From an uncultured Ignavibacteria bacterium (GTDB lineage Bacteria; Bacteroidota; Ignavibacteria; Kapaibacteriales; UBA2268): 8,283 nt of DNA. The stretch lies in the NCBI GenBank assembly GCA_903911805.1, contig CAIWET010000134.1:1-8283 (forward strand), in the 5' to 3' direction. The notes below the pieces were generated by a model that saw nothing but the letters and a program-made list of their open reading frames with translations, searched no databases and was not told the origin of the DNA. A program made the position numbers and the translations under genes. The first letter of the stretch is position 1. Every line of letters starts with the position of its first letter. Positions 1-6,492 of the stretch are shown piece by piece.

Positions 1-32
1 AAAACCACCACAAAACTATTCATAACTAATCA

Positions 33-728
33 TTAAGAATCTAAATATTCTTTTGCAATATTTGATAAACTTGAGTGATTAACTAATTCAAGCTTGGAAT
101 GTATATTTTTTCTATGAGTATTGATTGTAAATTGGCTTAATTCCAATTTATGAGCAATCTCTTTAGTAGACATACCTTTACCAATTAAATTCAAAATCAT
201 TCTTTCTTTTTTAGTAAGTTTTTCAAATTTACTAATAAAGCCAGGATGAGATCTTGGATCTAATCTGTGGTATTGTGCTAAAGAAGGTTTTTCGTAAAAA
301 GTCCTTAAATCTTCCATAACAATGTCAATTACTCTTGACTGATAAGCTTTTTTTCCATTAAAGACGTATCTTAAATAGATAAATAGCTCTTCTTTGTTTA
401 TATCTTTGAAGAAATAGCCATCAGCTTTATTCTTCATAGCACTATAAACATGCAGTTTTTCCTCTGATATTGTTAGCATAACGACTTTGATATTTGGGTA
501 TTGTTCTTTAATAAAACTCAAAAATTCAAAACTGTCGCCATCAGGCATAACAATATCTAACAATATTAAATCGATCTGCTCTGATCCTAAAATTTCTTCT
601 GCTTCTACTCTTGTATTAGCATTGAAAATTAGGAAAGGAATTTTCAACGAATTAAGCAGTGCCTTCGTTCCCAAACCCGAGATTAAGTGATCATCGAGTA
701 TCAATATTTTCTTATCATCCAATGTCAT
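33..728 (-). CDS. NarL/LuxR-family two-component response regulator
   Basis: A complete 231-residue cytoplasmic DNA-binding response regulator, a usual length for the NarL/FixJ group. The receiver domain spans about residues 6-125, with the acidic pair D12-D13, the phospho-acceptor aspartate D58 inside LLDIVMPD, the switch threonine T86 and the conserved lysine K108 in FFKD. A linker of about 40 residues leads to a GerE-type helix-turn-helix at about 167-228, with LTKKERMILNLIGKG followed by STKEIAHKLELSQFTINTHR. All phosphorylation residues are present, so it should be activated by a histidine kinase, but no kinase gene is visible beside it. The ATG at 726-728 is favoured because AGGAGA (734-739, minus strand) lies 5 nt upstream and a good promoter lies behind that. 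The gene follows fusA on the same strand, but a terminator and its own promoter separate them. Its target genes cannot be inferred. Confidence 0.93.
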   Translation of the reverse strand: MTLDDKKILILDDHLISGLGTKALLNSLKIPFLIFNANTRVEAEEILGSEQIDLILLDIVMPDGDSFEFLSFIKEQYPNIKVVMLTISEEKLHVYSAMKNKADGYFFKDINKEELFIYLRYVFNGKKAYQSRVIDIVMEDLRTFYEKPSLAQYHRLDPRSHPGFISKFEKLTKKERMILNLIGKGMSTKEIAHKLELSQFTINTHRKNIHSKLELVNHSSLSNIAKEYLDS

Positions 729-733
729 AGCTT

Positions 734-739
734 TCTCCT
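734..739 (-). promoter_or_regulatory. Ribosome binding site of the response regulator gene
   Basis: AGGAGA on the minus strand lies 5 nt before the ATG at 726-728. It is the strongest Shine-Dalgarno sequence in the window and fixes the start of this gene. Confidence 0.7.
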
Positions 740-752
740 AAATAACTAATTA

Positions 753-784
753 CAAAATTAATGATAATTTTCTTAATTCACAAA
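753..784 (-). promoter_or_regulatory. Bacteroidota-type promoter of the response regulator gene
   Basis: Read on the minus strand, TTTG (781-784) is followed by exactly 20 nt and then TAATTTTG (753-760). This matches the Bacteroidota primary-sigma consensus of a -33 TTTG and a -7 TAnnTTTG box at the expected spacing. Transcription would begin a few bases beyond 753, giving a leader of about 20 nt that contains the AGGAGA ribosome binding site. The two-box match is seen directly; its activity is inferred. The region is very AT-rich, which raises the chance of isolated matches to either box. Confidence 0.6.
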
Positions 785-801
785 ATAAAAATTTAAAAAT
801 T

Positions 802-833
802 AAAAAAAAACTGCTAAAAATAGCAGTTTTTTT
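802..833 (-). terminator. Rho-independent terminator of fusA (symmetrical, possibly bidirectional)
   Basis: A hairpin with arms CTGCTA (811-816) and TAGCAG (821-826) around an AAAA loop is flanked by A-runs on the left and T-runs on the right, so the stem extends with A-T pairs. On the minus strand it begins about 20 nt after the fusA stop and ends in a run of nine T. It also reads as a terminator on the plus strand, but no plus-strand gene runs into it. The response regulator promoter follows directly, so it insulates that gene from fusA. Confidence 0.88.
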
Positions 834-852
834 AAAAAAAGTGTAATATTTC

Positions 853-2940
853 TTACTTTTGGTTCAATTTTTTGTATTCTTCGATGATATTTTCTTGAAC
901 CGAACGAGGAACTTGCATATATTTTAAGAACTCCATAGTGAATTCTCCCTTGCCTTGAGTCATAGATCTTAAGTCATTTGAATAACCAAACATTTCACTT
1001 AGTGGAACTTCAGCTTCAACAACTGCATAACCAGAATCAGATGTTGTATTAACAATAATACCTCTTCTTTGGTTAATCTGACCGATAACAACGCCTTGGA
1101 ATTCTTCAGGTGCTGAAGTTTCTAATTTCATGATTGGTTCTAAAATTGTTGGTTTTGCTTTAGCCATAGCTTCTTTAAGAGCTTGTTTACCAGCAATTTT
1201 AAATGCCATTTCTGAAGAGTCAACTGTATGAATAGAACCGTCATTTAATACGCATCTAACATTAACAATTTTTTGACCAATCAAGAAACCTTCTTCCATT
1301 TGTTCTTTAAATCCTTTGTCAACTGCTGGAATGTATTCTCTGGAGATTACACCACCAACGATTTTGTCAACAAATTGATATTCAAGATTTTCCTCAGCTG
1401 GAATTGGTTCAATATATCCTGCAACACGTGCGAACTGACCAGAACCACCCGATTGTTTCTTATGAGTATAATTGTACTCAATTTTTTGAGTAATTGTTTC
1501 TCTATAAGCAACTTTAGGTCTACCAACTATAATTTCAGTTGCATATTCTCTTTTGATTCTTTCGATATAAATTTCAAGATGAAGTTCGCCCATACCGCTA
1601 ATGATTGTTTCATTGCTTTCTGGATCGATTTTTACTCTGAAAGTAGGATCTTCTTTTTGGAATCTATTTAAAGCTTTAGAGAAGTTTGCTTGTTTAGTTT
1701 TTTCCTTAGGGCTAATTGATAATTCAATAACCGGATTTGGAACATACATTGAACTCATTGAGTAATTTTGTGTTCCGTCAGTAAATGTATCACCTGAAGA
1801 ACATTCAATACCAAATGTTGCAATAATATCGCCAGCAACTGCTTCTTCGATATCGTGCATTTCACTTGCGTGCATTCTTACTAATCTAGCAACTTTAGTC
1901 TTTTTACCATTTTTGGAGTTATAAATAAAATCACCTTTAGTAATTTTACCTTGATAAACTCTCATATAAGTTAACTGACCATAACGACCGTCTTCGAGTT
2001 TGAATGCTAAAGCGCATAATGGCTTGTCAGGATCTGTTTCTAAAGCAACTCTAGCTTCGTTGTTGTTCAAATCCAATGTTTCGTTTTGTTTGTCCAAAGG
2101 ACAAGGTAAAAACATAGTAACAGCATCCAATAAAGTTTGGATACCTTTGTTTCTTTTAGCTGTTCCAATATAAACTGGAGTAATATGAAGGGCAATTGTG
2201 TGTTTCCTGATTACTGGAATTAATTCTTCCATTGTAATTTCTTCTTCACCTAAGAATTTTTCAGCAATAACGTCGTCAAAATCAGACAAAGTTTCGATGA
2301 TTTCCATTCTTCTTTCTTTTGCTTCATCTAATAAGCCAGCAGGAATGTCTGCTTCTCTAATGATTTCGCCATTATCACCTTCATAATAAATAGCTTTCAT
2401 TTTCAATAAATCAATTACGCCTTCAAATTCTTCTTCCATACCAATAGGCATTGTAATAAGAACTGGTCTTTGGCTTAATTTTTCTCTTAACTGAGTTACC
2501 ACTTTATCTGGATTTGCACCTGAACGGTCAACTTTATTGATAAAAGTGATTTTAGGAACAGAATATCTTCTCATCTGTCTTTCAACAGTGATAGTCTGAG
2601 ATTGAACACCTGCTACTCCACAAAGAACTAGAACAGTACCATCTAATACTCTTAATGAACGCTCAACTTCAACTGTAAAGTCAATATGTCCAGGAGTGTC
2701 AATCAGGTTGATGTTGAAATCTTTCCATTCAGCATAAGTTGCGGCTGATTGGATAGTGATACCTTTTTCTCTTTCGAGATCCATTGAGTCCATAGTTGGA
2801 CCTGCACCACTTTTGTCTCTTACTTCAATAATCTGATGGATTTTTCCCGTAAAAAATAATATTCTTTCACTTAAAGTTGTCTTTCCGGAATCAATATGAG
2901 CAGCAATTCCGATGTTTCTTAATTTGTTGATGTCGAACAT
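853..2940 (-). CDS. fusA: Elongation factor G, spd/mitochondrial-EFG1 type
   Basis: A complete 695-residue translational GTPase that moves tRNA and mRNA through the ribosome after peptide transfer. The G domain shows AHIDSGKTT (14-22), the switch threonine in GIT (60-62), DTPGH (81-85), NKVD (135-138) and GTA (259-261). Domain II covers about 305-400, domain III about 405-480 including SGMGELHLE, domain IV about 482-600 with the ribosome-contacting tip HKKQSGGSGQ (493-502), and domain V runs to the end. Several stretches, such as GPTMDSMDLEREKGITIQSAATY-type switch I (residues 48-69) and THKKQSGGSGQ, resemble animal mitochondrial EFG1 and the bacterial spdEFG1 group more than the usual str-operon EF-G, which has AHIDAGKTT. 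It is not next to rpsL, rpsG or tuf, unlike a str operon copy. A GGAAAG lies just upstream of the ATG at 2938-2940. The function is secure; the subfamily is judged from remembered homologues, not from a tree. Confidence 0.96.
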   Translation of the reverse strand: MFDINKLRNIGIAAHIDSGKTTLSERILFFTGKIHQIIEVRDKSGAGPTMDSMDLEREKGITIQSAATYAEWKDFNINLIDTPGHIDFTVEVERSLRVLDGTVLVLCGVAGVQSQTITVERQMRRYSVPKITFINKVDRSGANPDKVVTQLREKLSQRPVLITMPIGMEEEFEGVIDLLKMKAIYYEGDNGEIIREADIPAGLLDEAKERRMEIIETLSDFDDVIAEKFLGEEEITMEELIPVIRKHTIALHITPVYIGTAKRNKGIQTLLDAVTMFLPCPLDKQNETLDLNNNEARVALETDPDKPLCALAFKLEDGRYGQLTYMRVYQGKITKGDFIYNSKNGKKTKVARLVRMHASEMHDIEEAVAGDIIATFGIECSSGDTFTDGTQNYSMSSMYVPNPVIELSISPKEKTKQANFSKALNRFQKEDPTFRVKIDPESNETIISGMGELHLEIYIERIKREYATEIIVGRPKVAYRETITQKIEYNYTHKKQSGGSGQFARVAGYIEPIPAEENLEYQFVDKIVGGVISREYIPAVDKGFKEQMEEGFLIGQKIVNVRCVLNDGSIHTVDSSEMAFKIAGKQALKEAMAKAKPTILEPIMKLETSAPEEFQGVVIGQINQRRGIIVNTTSDSGYAVVEAEVPLSEMFGYSNDLRSMTQGKGEFTMEFLKYMQVPRSVQENIIEEYKKLNQK

Positions 2941-3043
2941 AACTTTCCAATATATTTATAAATTATCTTCAATATAAAAGTGAGTAGAAACGTAAATACT
3001 ATTAAAGTATTGTTGTTAATTGTTAAAAATACTAATATTAATG
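2941..3043 (-). promoter_or_regulatory. fusA upstream region, promoter not resolved
   Basis: This 103-bp AT-rich gap separates the MarR gene from fusA. It should carry the fusA promoter unless the two are cotranscribed. I found no clean TAnnTTTG box with a correctly spaced TTTG. It contains ACGTAAAT (2990-2997), similar to the ACG elements in the MarR/receptor control region, and a weak hairpin AATACT/AGTATT (2995-3011) without a T-run. Just before the start codon, GGAAAG on the minus strand (2943-2948) is a plausible ribosome binding site. Confidence 0.35.
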
Positions 3044-3712
3044 TTATATAATTTCTTTACTGTAGATATCATCTAAAGAACTTGCTTTGTCGTTTGAATA
3101 AATATGGTGATGATGATGGTCTAATTTTTTTAATAAAAAAGACAGTGTGTTCTTTTCAGAAGTTGTTAAGTTACCTGCAATAATTTCAGAAACTAAATGC
3201 ATTTTTGGCAATAAGTTAAATAAAGCAAATTTACCTTGCTCAGTAATAGCAACTCTTTGACTTCTTTTGTCATTAGGGTCATCAAATTGATCAATTAATC
3301 CGTGATTTAGTAATCTTTTTATTACTTCTACACCTGATGTTTTTTCAAGAATGTTTTTTGAAATTAATTCGGATTTGGTTAAGCTATTATATGTTAAAAG
3401 AAGTATCAAAAATGAAAATTCTTCAGCAGTTTGTATCTGACTATCAGTCAAAGCCTTTTTTATATAGTGCTTTGCATAACGATACATCAATCCAATAAGC
3501 CTTGAAATCTCTGATTCAGCAGTATCCATCATATTTTTATTATTAACTTCAAGCTCGCCACCTAGTCTTCTTAGTGCAATCTCGTCACAATTATATTGAC
3601 TATTTAAAAATCCTAGAAAATCATTGAAATTCAAAGAATCATTATCTAAATTCTCTTTTTCGAATTCATCTAAATGCTCTATTATCTTTATTTGTATATC
3701 TTTTGTTCTCAA
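3044..3712 (-). CDS. MarR-family winged-helix transcriptional regulator with N-terminal extension
   Basis: A 222-residue protein whose residues about 65-200 fit a MarR-type winged helix. The DNA-recognition part follows residue 110, and the wing shows DDPNDKRSQRVAITEQG (144-160), the classic MarR signature. Helices after residue 165 would complete the dimer interface. MarR proteins are usually about 140-160 residues, so the acidic N-terminal 60 or so residues are an extension that I do not recognise. Near the C-terminus there are five consecutive histidines (199-203). The start used is a TTG at 3710-3712, since an in-frame TGA (3716-3718) lies two codons upstream and the first in-frame methionine is M61, inside the conserved part. 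No Shine-Dalgarno sequence is seen. An out-of-frame ATG GTT GAA TTT TGA just upstream would join this frame if the T-run had one more base. The gene is divergent from the receptor at 3871, which makes that gene its most likely target. Ligand unknown. Confidence 0.82.
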   Translation of the reverse strand: MRTKDIQIKIIEHLDEFEKENLDNDSLNFNDFLGFLNSQYNCDEIALRRLGGELEVNNKNMMDTAESEISRLIGLMYRYAKHYIKKALTDSQIQTAEEFSFLILLLTYNSLTKSELISKNILEKTSGVEVIKRLLNHGLIDQFDDPNDKRSQRVAITEQGKFALFNLLPKMHLVSEIIAGNLTTSEKNTLSFLLKKLDHHHHHIYSNDKASSLDDIYSKEII

Positions 3713-3757
3713 AATTCAACCATTTTAATAAAATAATACGAAAACATATTATATTTT

Positions 3758-3765
3758 CAAAAATA
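3758..3765 (-). promoter_or_regulatory. Possible -7 box for the MarR gene
   Basis: On the minus strand TATTTTTG matches TAnnTTTG exactly and lies 45 nt before the TTG start. The nearest upstream TTTG is only 13 nt away rather than about 20, so the promoter is incomplete and a chance match in AT-rich DNA is possible. Confidence 0.25.
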
Positions 3766-3860
3766 TAGACGTAACAATCAAATAAATTATTTTTTAGTAC
3801 GTTAATATTCTTGTTATTGGTGTTAATTTACGTAAACATTGCAAATTAAATAAAAAAATA

Positions 3861-3865
3861 AGGAA
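3861..3865 (+). promoter_or_regulatory. Ribosome binding site of the TonB-dependent receptor
   Basis: AGGAA lies 5 nt before the ATG at 3871. This supports that start, which also gives a proper signal peptide. Confidence 0.55.
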
Positions 3866-3870
3866 TAAAT

Positions 3871-6162
3871 ATGAAAATTGAAAAAATAAAATGGTTGATG
3901 ATATTAGTCATCATTGCATTTGCATTAAATTCTATAAATGCACAGGAAACAAAAACCGCTCATTTAAGTGGAATTGTAACAAGCAAAGTAAATCAAAAAC
4001 CTTTGCCTGGAGTAACGGTTTCATTAATAGGAACAAAACAAGGGGCAGTTTCTAAGCAAGATGGATCATTCAAAATTGACAATATAAAACCTGGAATTTA
4101 TTCAGTTAAATTCTCTTATATTGGATATGAAACATTTGTACAAACTGATGTTAATATTAATAATGCTAATAAATCTTTTCTTGAAATTGAAATGATTGAT
4201 AAAGTTATTAATTTAAAAGGGGTTGAAGTCAAATCGAATTACTTTATGAAAAAAGTCGAAACTTCAACAAGTACTCAAACTCTCAGTATGGAAGAAATTA
4301 GAAGAGCTCCAGGGGTACAGGAAGACGTCATCAGAGCAGCTTCATTATTACCTGGAGTAAATGTTACTTCTGCCGGAAGAAACGATCTAGTAGTAAGAGG
4401 AGGGGCACCATTCGAGAATCTATTCGTCGTTGATAATATTGAAGTACCAAATATCAATCATTTTGGTAGTCAAGGCTCAACTGGAGGTCCATTATCGATA
4501 GTAAATATTGACTTTGTTAAAAATGTTACTTTTTCCTCTGGTGCTTTTGGAAGTAAATTTGGTGACCGTACTTCATCAATTACAAATATTGAATTAAGAA
4601 ATGGAAATGATGAATTTGGAGGTAAAGCAACTTTATCCGCAACAGGATTTGGTCTAAATTTAGAGGGTCCTATGGGAGAAAATGGTTCTTTTTTATTTAG
4701 TGCAAGAAGATCATATTTAGATTTTATATTCACGGCTGCTGGATTTTCATTTGTTCCAGAATATTGGGATTTTCATTTTAAATCAAATTATAGAATTGAT
4801 GAAAAAAATTCTGTTTCATTCTTGACAATTGGTGCATTAGGTTCGGTAAAACTTAATAATGAAAATGCAGATAATAAATACAAAAATGGAAGACTAGTTG
4901 CTCCTTCTCAAAATCAATATTTCTCGGGTTTAACCTGGAAACATTTATTTGAGAATGGATATTCAAAAGTAACTTTAGGTGAAACATTATCAGATTATAA
5001 CACAATTCAGAATGATTCTAATTTAGTTCCAATCTTAAAAAACACATCTAGAGAAGCAGAAACTTCATTGAAAATTGATTTTGATTTCCAATTAACACCA
5101 TCTACTTTATTAACATTTGGTAATCAATCAAAACTTGCTTCTAACTTATCATATAATTTAGTAATTGATGGAAAATACAGATTAGACGAACTTGGAAAAC
5201 AAAATCCATTATCGATGGATACAACATTCACAGCACTCAAAAACGGAACTTATGCAAATATTACAACAAGTTTTGATAAATTCAAATTGACTTTAGGTGG
5301 CAGACTAGATTATTATAATTATATAGAAGAAAAAATGAGTATATCACCAAGAGCAACATTTATTTATCAGGTAAATGAAGTAACAGCATTCAGTGTGAGC
5401 GGTGGAAGATATTTTCAAGCACCATCTTACATTTGGTTAATGGGAGATGCTAATAATTATAAAATGAAACCAATTCAGGCAGACCAGATTGTATTAGCTT
5501 TTGACCACACACCTCTTCAAGAAGTAAAAGTTCAGGTTGAGACATATTACAAGCAATACAAAAATTACCCAGGAAGAGTATGGAGACCAGATGCTCTTTA
5601 TGCACCAGGAGGATTTGATGATTTGACTGCTGATATTCCATTTGGATTAGAACCTCTAAATAATGAGGTTGAAGGATATTCTAGAGGGGTAGAAATATTT
5701 ATCCAGAAAAAATTAAGCGAGATACCACTTTACGGACTAATGAGCTTGACATTTGGAGAAACCAAATTCACAACACCAAACGGAACGGAAAGATATAGCT
5801 CTTATGACACAAGATTTATTGGTAATTTGTCATTAGGATATAGAATTACCGATGATTGGGAAATAAGCGGCAAATTCAGAATTTCAACAGGTGCCCCAAC
5901 AACACCATTTTTAGTAAATGGAACAAAGGATTGGAAAAATTTTAATGAGGGCGATAGATTACCGATTTTCCACTCTCTCGACTTAAGAGTTGACAAAAGA
6001 TGGAATTTATCAAGTATATATGTTATCACATATTTAGACATTCAGAATGTTTATAGTCAGAAAAATGTTTCCGGAATTGTTTGGGATTATAGAAATCAAA
6101 AAGAGATTTATCAATCATCATTGGGAATTTTACCAACAATTGGCGTAAGCTTTGAAATGTAA
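3871..6162 (+). CDS. TonB-dependent outer-membrane receptor with carboxypeptidase-like regulatory domain
   Basis: A complete 763-residue outer-membrane transporter energised by TonB-ExbBD. Residues 1-24 form a signal peptide with two lysine-bearing positions, a hydrophobic core (LMILVIIAFAL) and a probable cleavage site after NA, before QET. Residues about 31-109 are a CarboxypepD_reg-like beta-sandwich, with SGIVTSKVNQKPLPGVTVSL, DGSFKI and YIGYE. A TonB-box-like INLKGVEVKS (113-122) follows. The plug covers about 130-245 with RRAPG, VVRGGAPFENLFVVDNIEVP and a closing GSKFGDRTSSI. The rest is a 22-strand-type barrel, ending in GVSFEM with an aromatic residue near the end as expected for BAM recognition. 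The length is at the short end of Bacteroidota receptors and close to typical siderophore receptors. There is no SusD-like gene after it, so a SusCD glycan system is unlikely. The divergent MarR gene is the probable regulator. Substrate unknown. Confidence 0.93.
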   Translation: MKIEKIKWLMILVIIAFALNSINAQETKTAHLSGIVTSKVNQKPLPGVTVSLIGTKQGAVSKQDGSFKIDNIKPGIYSVKFSYIGYETFVQTDVNINNANKSFLEIEMIDKVINLKGVEVKSNYFMKKVETSTSTQTLSMEEIRRAPGVQEDVIRAASLLPGVNVTSAGRNDLVVRGGAPFENLFVVDNIEVPNINHFGSQGSTGGPLSIVNIDFVKNVTFSSGAFGSKFGDRTSSITNIELRNGNDEFGGKATLSATGFGLNLEGPMGENGSFLFSARRSYLDFIFTAAGFSFVPEYWDFHFKSNYRIDEKNSVSFLTIGALGSVKLNNENADNKYKNGRLVAPSQNQYFSGLTWKHLFENGYSKVTLGETLSDYNTIQNDSNLVPILKNTSREAETSLKIDFDFQLTPSTLLTFGNQSKLASNLSYNLVIDGKYRLDELGKQNPLSMDTTFTALKNGTYANITTSFDKFKLTLGGRLDYYNYIEEKMSISPRATFIYQVNEVTAFSVSGGRYFQAPSYIWLMGDANNYKMKPIQADQIVLAFDHTPLQEVKVQVETYYKQYKNYPGRVWRPDALYAPGGFDDLTADIPFGLEPLNNEVEGYSRGVEIFIQKKLSEIPLYGLMSLTFGETKFTTPNGTERYSSYDTRFIGNLSLGYRITDDWEISGKFRISTGAPTTPFLVNGTKDWKNFNEGDRLPIFHSLDLRVDKRWNLSSIYVITYLDIQNVYSQKNVSGIVWDYRNQKEIYQSSLGILPTIGVSFEM

Positions 6163-6172
6163 TTTAATGATG

Positions 6173-6197
6173 TCATTCCAGCGAAAGCAGGAATCTA
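6173..6197 (+). repeat. 25-bp CATTCC repeat, copy 1
   Basis: This unit begins TCATTCCAGCG and ends CAGGAATCTA. It matches 6366-6390 at 24 of 25 positions, in the same orientation. Its ends form an imperfect inverted repeat (ATTCC/GGAAT). It begins 10 bp after the receptor stop codon. Confidence 0.75.
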
Positions 6198-6220
6198 AGT
6201 TTTAAAAAAACAACATCAAA

Positions 6221-6259
6221 CCCCACCCTAAATCCTTCCCCTTAAAGGGAGGGACTTGA
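6221..6259 (+). repeat. CCCCACCCTAAAT-type palindromic module
   Basis: CCCCACCCTAAAT runs into a purine/pyrimidine mirror, TCCTTCCCCTTAAAGGGAGG, which can fold as an imperfect hairpin (CCCT 6239-6242 with AGGG 6246-6249, TCC 6233-6235 with GGA 6252-6254). The pattern resembles a widespread Bacteroidota intergenic repeat that I know from memory. Here it looks degenerate. There is only one copy in the window. Confidence 0.45.
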
Positions 6260-6284
6260 AGAGAAGGAATTTATTTATTTGTAG

Positions 6285-6312
6285 AGACAGGTCTTAGACC
6301 TGTCTTTTTTTT
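6285..6312 (+). terminator. Rho-independent terminator downstream of the TonB-dependent receptor
   Basis: A perfect 9-bp stem, AGACAGGTC (6285-6293) with GACCTGTCT (6297-6305) around TTA, is followed by more T residues, giving an eight-T tract from 6305. It lies about 120 bp past the receptor stop and is the first strong terminator in that direction. On the minus strand it lacks a T-run, so it does not serve glyS well. It may derive from a dispersed palindrome rather than being native to the gene. Confidence 0.8.
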
Positions 6313-6318
6313 ATGCCG

Positions 6319-6344
6319 TCATTCTTAAGCTAAGCGAAGAATCT
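6319..6344 (+). repeat. CATTC...GAATCT module, diverged relative of the 25-bp repeat
   Basis: TCATTCT, then a middle containing AAGCGA, then AGAATCT. The ends are a 6-bp inverted repeat (ATTCT/AGAAT core), and the layout matches the 25-bp repeats at 6173 and 6366, but with a different interior. It is probably a member of the same broad class of small palindromic elements. Confidence 0.4.
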
Positions 6345-6365
6345 GGTACAGCAAATTTTGTGCTT

Positions 6366-6390
6366 TCATTCCAGCGAAATCAGGAATCTA
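6366..6390 (+). repeat. 25-bp CATTCC repeat, copy 2
   Basis: Identical to 6173-6197 except for G to T at 6380. Its last bases also take part in a perfect hairpin, AGGAATC (6382-6388), TAC loop, GATTCCT (6392-6398). Confidence 0.75.
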
Positions 6391-6400
6391 CGATTCCTCT

Positions 6401-6442
6401 TGGTCAAGCAGGGACGCTTGACCAACAAAAAATTCGAAATGG
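6401..6442 (+). repeat. 42-bp hairpin-linker element, copy 1
   Basis: It matches 6539-6580 at 36 of 42 positions, in the same orientation. The left half is a perfect hairpin: TTGGTCAAGC (6400-6409), loop AGGGAC, GCTTGACCAA (6416-6425). The right half is a linker, ACAAAAAATTCGAAATGG. The end runs into a second palindrome, TCGAAATG-GT-CATTTCGA (6434-6451). Confidence 0.75.
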
Positions 6443-6451
6443 TCATTTCGA
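6434..6451. repeat. Perfect 8-bp inverted repeat TCGAAATG/CATTTCGA
   Basis: Arms TCGAAATG (6434-6441) and CATTTCGA (6444-6451) are separated by GT. It occupies the same place relative to copy 1 of the 42-bp element as the ATGGAG/CTCCAT hairpin does relative to copy 2. Confidence 0.5.
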
Positions 6452-6492
6452 TATAATTCATTCGGAATCTACTCTGGTGGCCGGTTTGAGCC

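Larger units (their letters stand above)
3713..3870. promoter_or_regulatory. Divergent control region with four phased ACG elements
   Basis: This region lies between the divergent MarR and TonB-dependent receptor genes and must hold both promoters. It contains only four CG dinucleotides, all within same-orientation elements: TACGAAAAC (3737), GACGTAACA (3768), TACGTTAAT (3798) and TACGTAAAC (3829). Their spacing is 31, 30 and 31 bp, close to three helical turns, so they would lie on one face of the DNA. The last sits in a perfect 10-bp palindrome, TTTACGTAAA (3827-3836). Binding by the MarR protein is an inference. I could not assign a convincing receptor promoter; TATTCTTG (3806-3813) is one mismatch from TAnnTTTG but lacks a spaced TTTG. 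Confidence 0.4.

Noticed and set aside
1..23. Minus-strand ATG at 21-23 with an open frame to the window edge
   Set aside because: Only seven codons are visible, with no ribosome binding site; too short to support a gene, although it starts 9 bp after the response regulator stop and could be a downstream neighbour.
1273..1671. Plus-strand ORF inside fusA, and similar opposite-strand ORFs in the receptor and glyS genes
   Set aside because: They mirror strongly conserved coding sequence on the other strand, lack ribosome sites and encode low-complexity products.
2995..3011. Hairpin AATACT/AGTATT between the MarR gene and fusA as a terminator
   Set aside because: The six-pair stem is nearly all A-T and no T-run follows on the minus strand.
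3104..3118. Histidine run as a cloning tag or vector contamination
   Set aside because: It is followed by about 19 more native codons and the codons and flanks match the AT-rich gene; no vector sequence is visible.
3871..6162. SusC-type glycan importer
   Set aside because: At 763 residues it is shorter than SusC proteins (about 1000) and no SusD gene follows.
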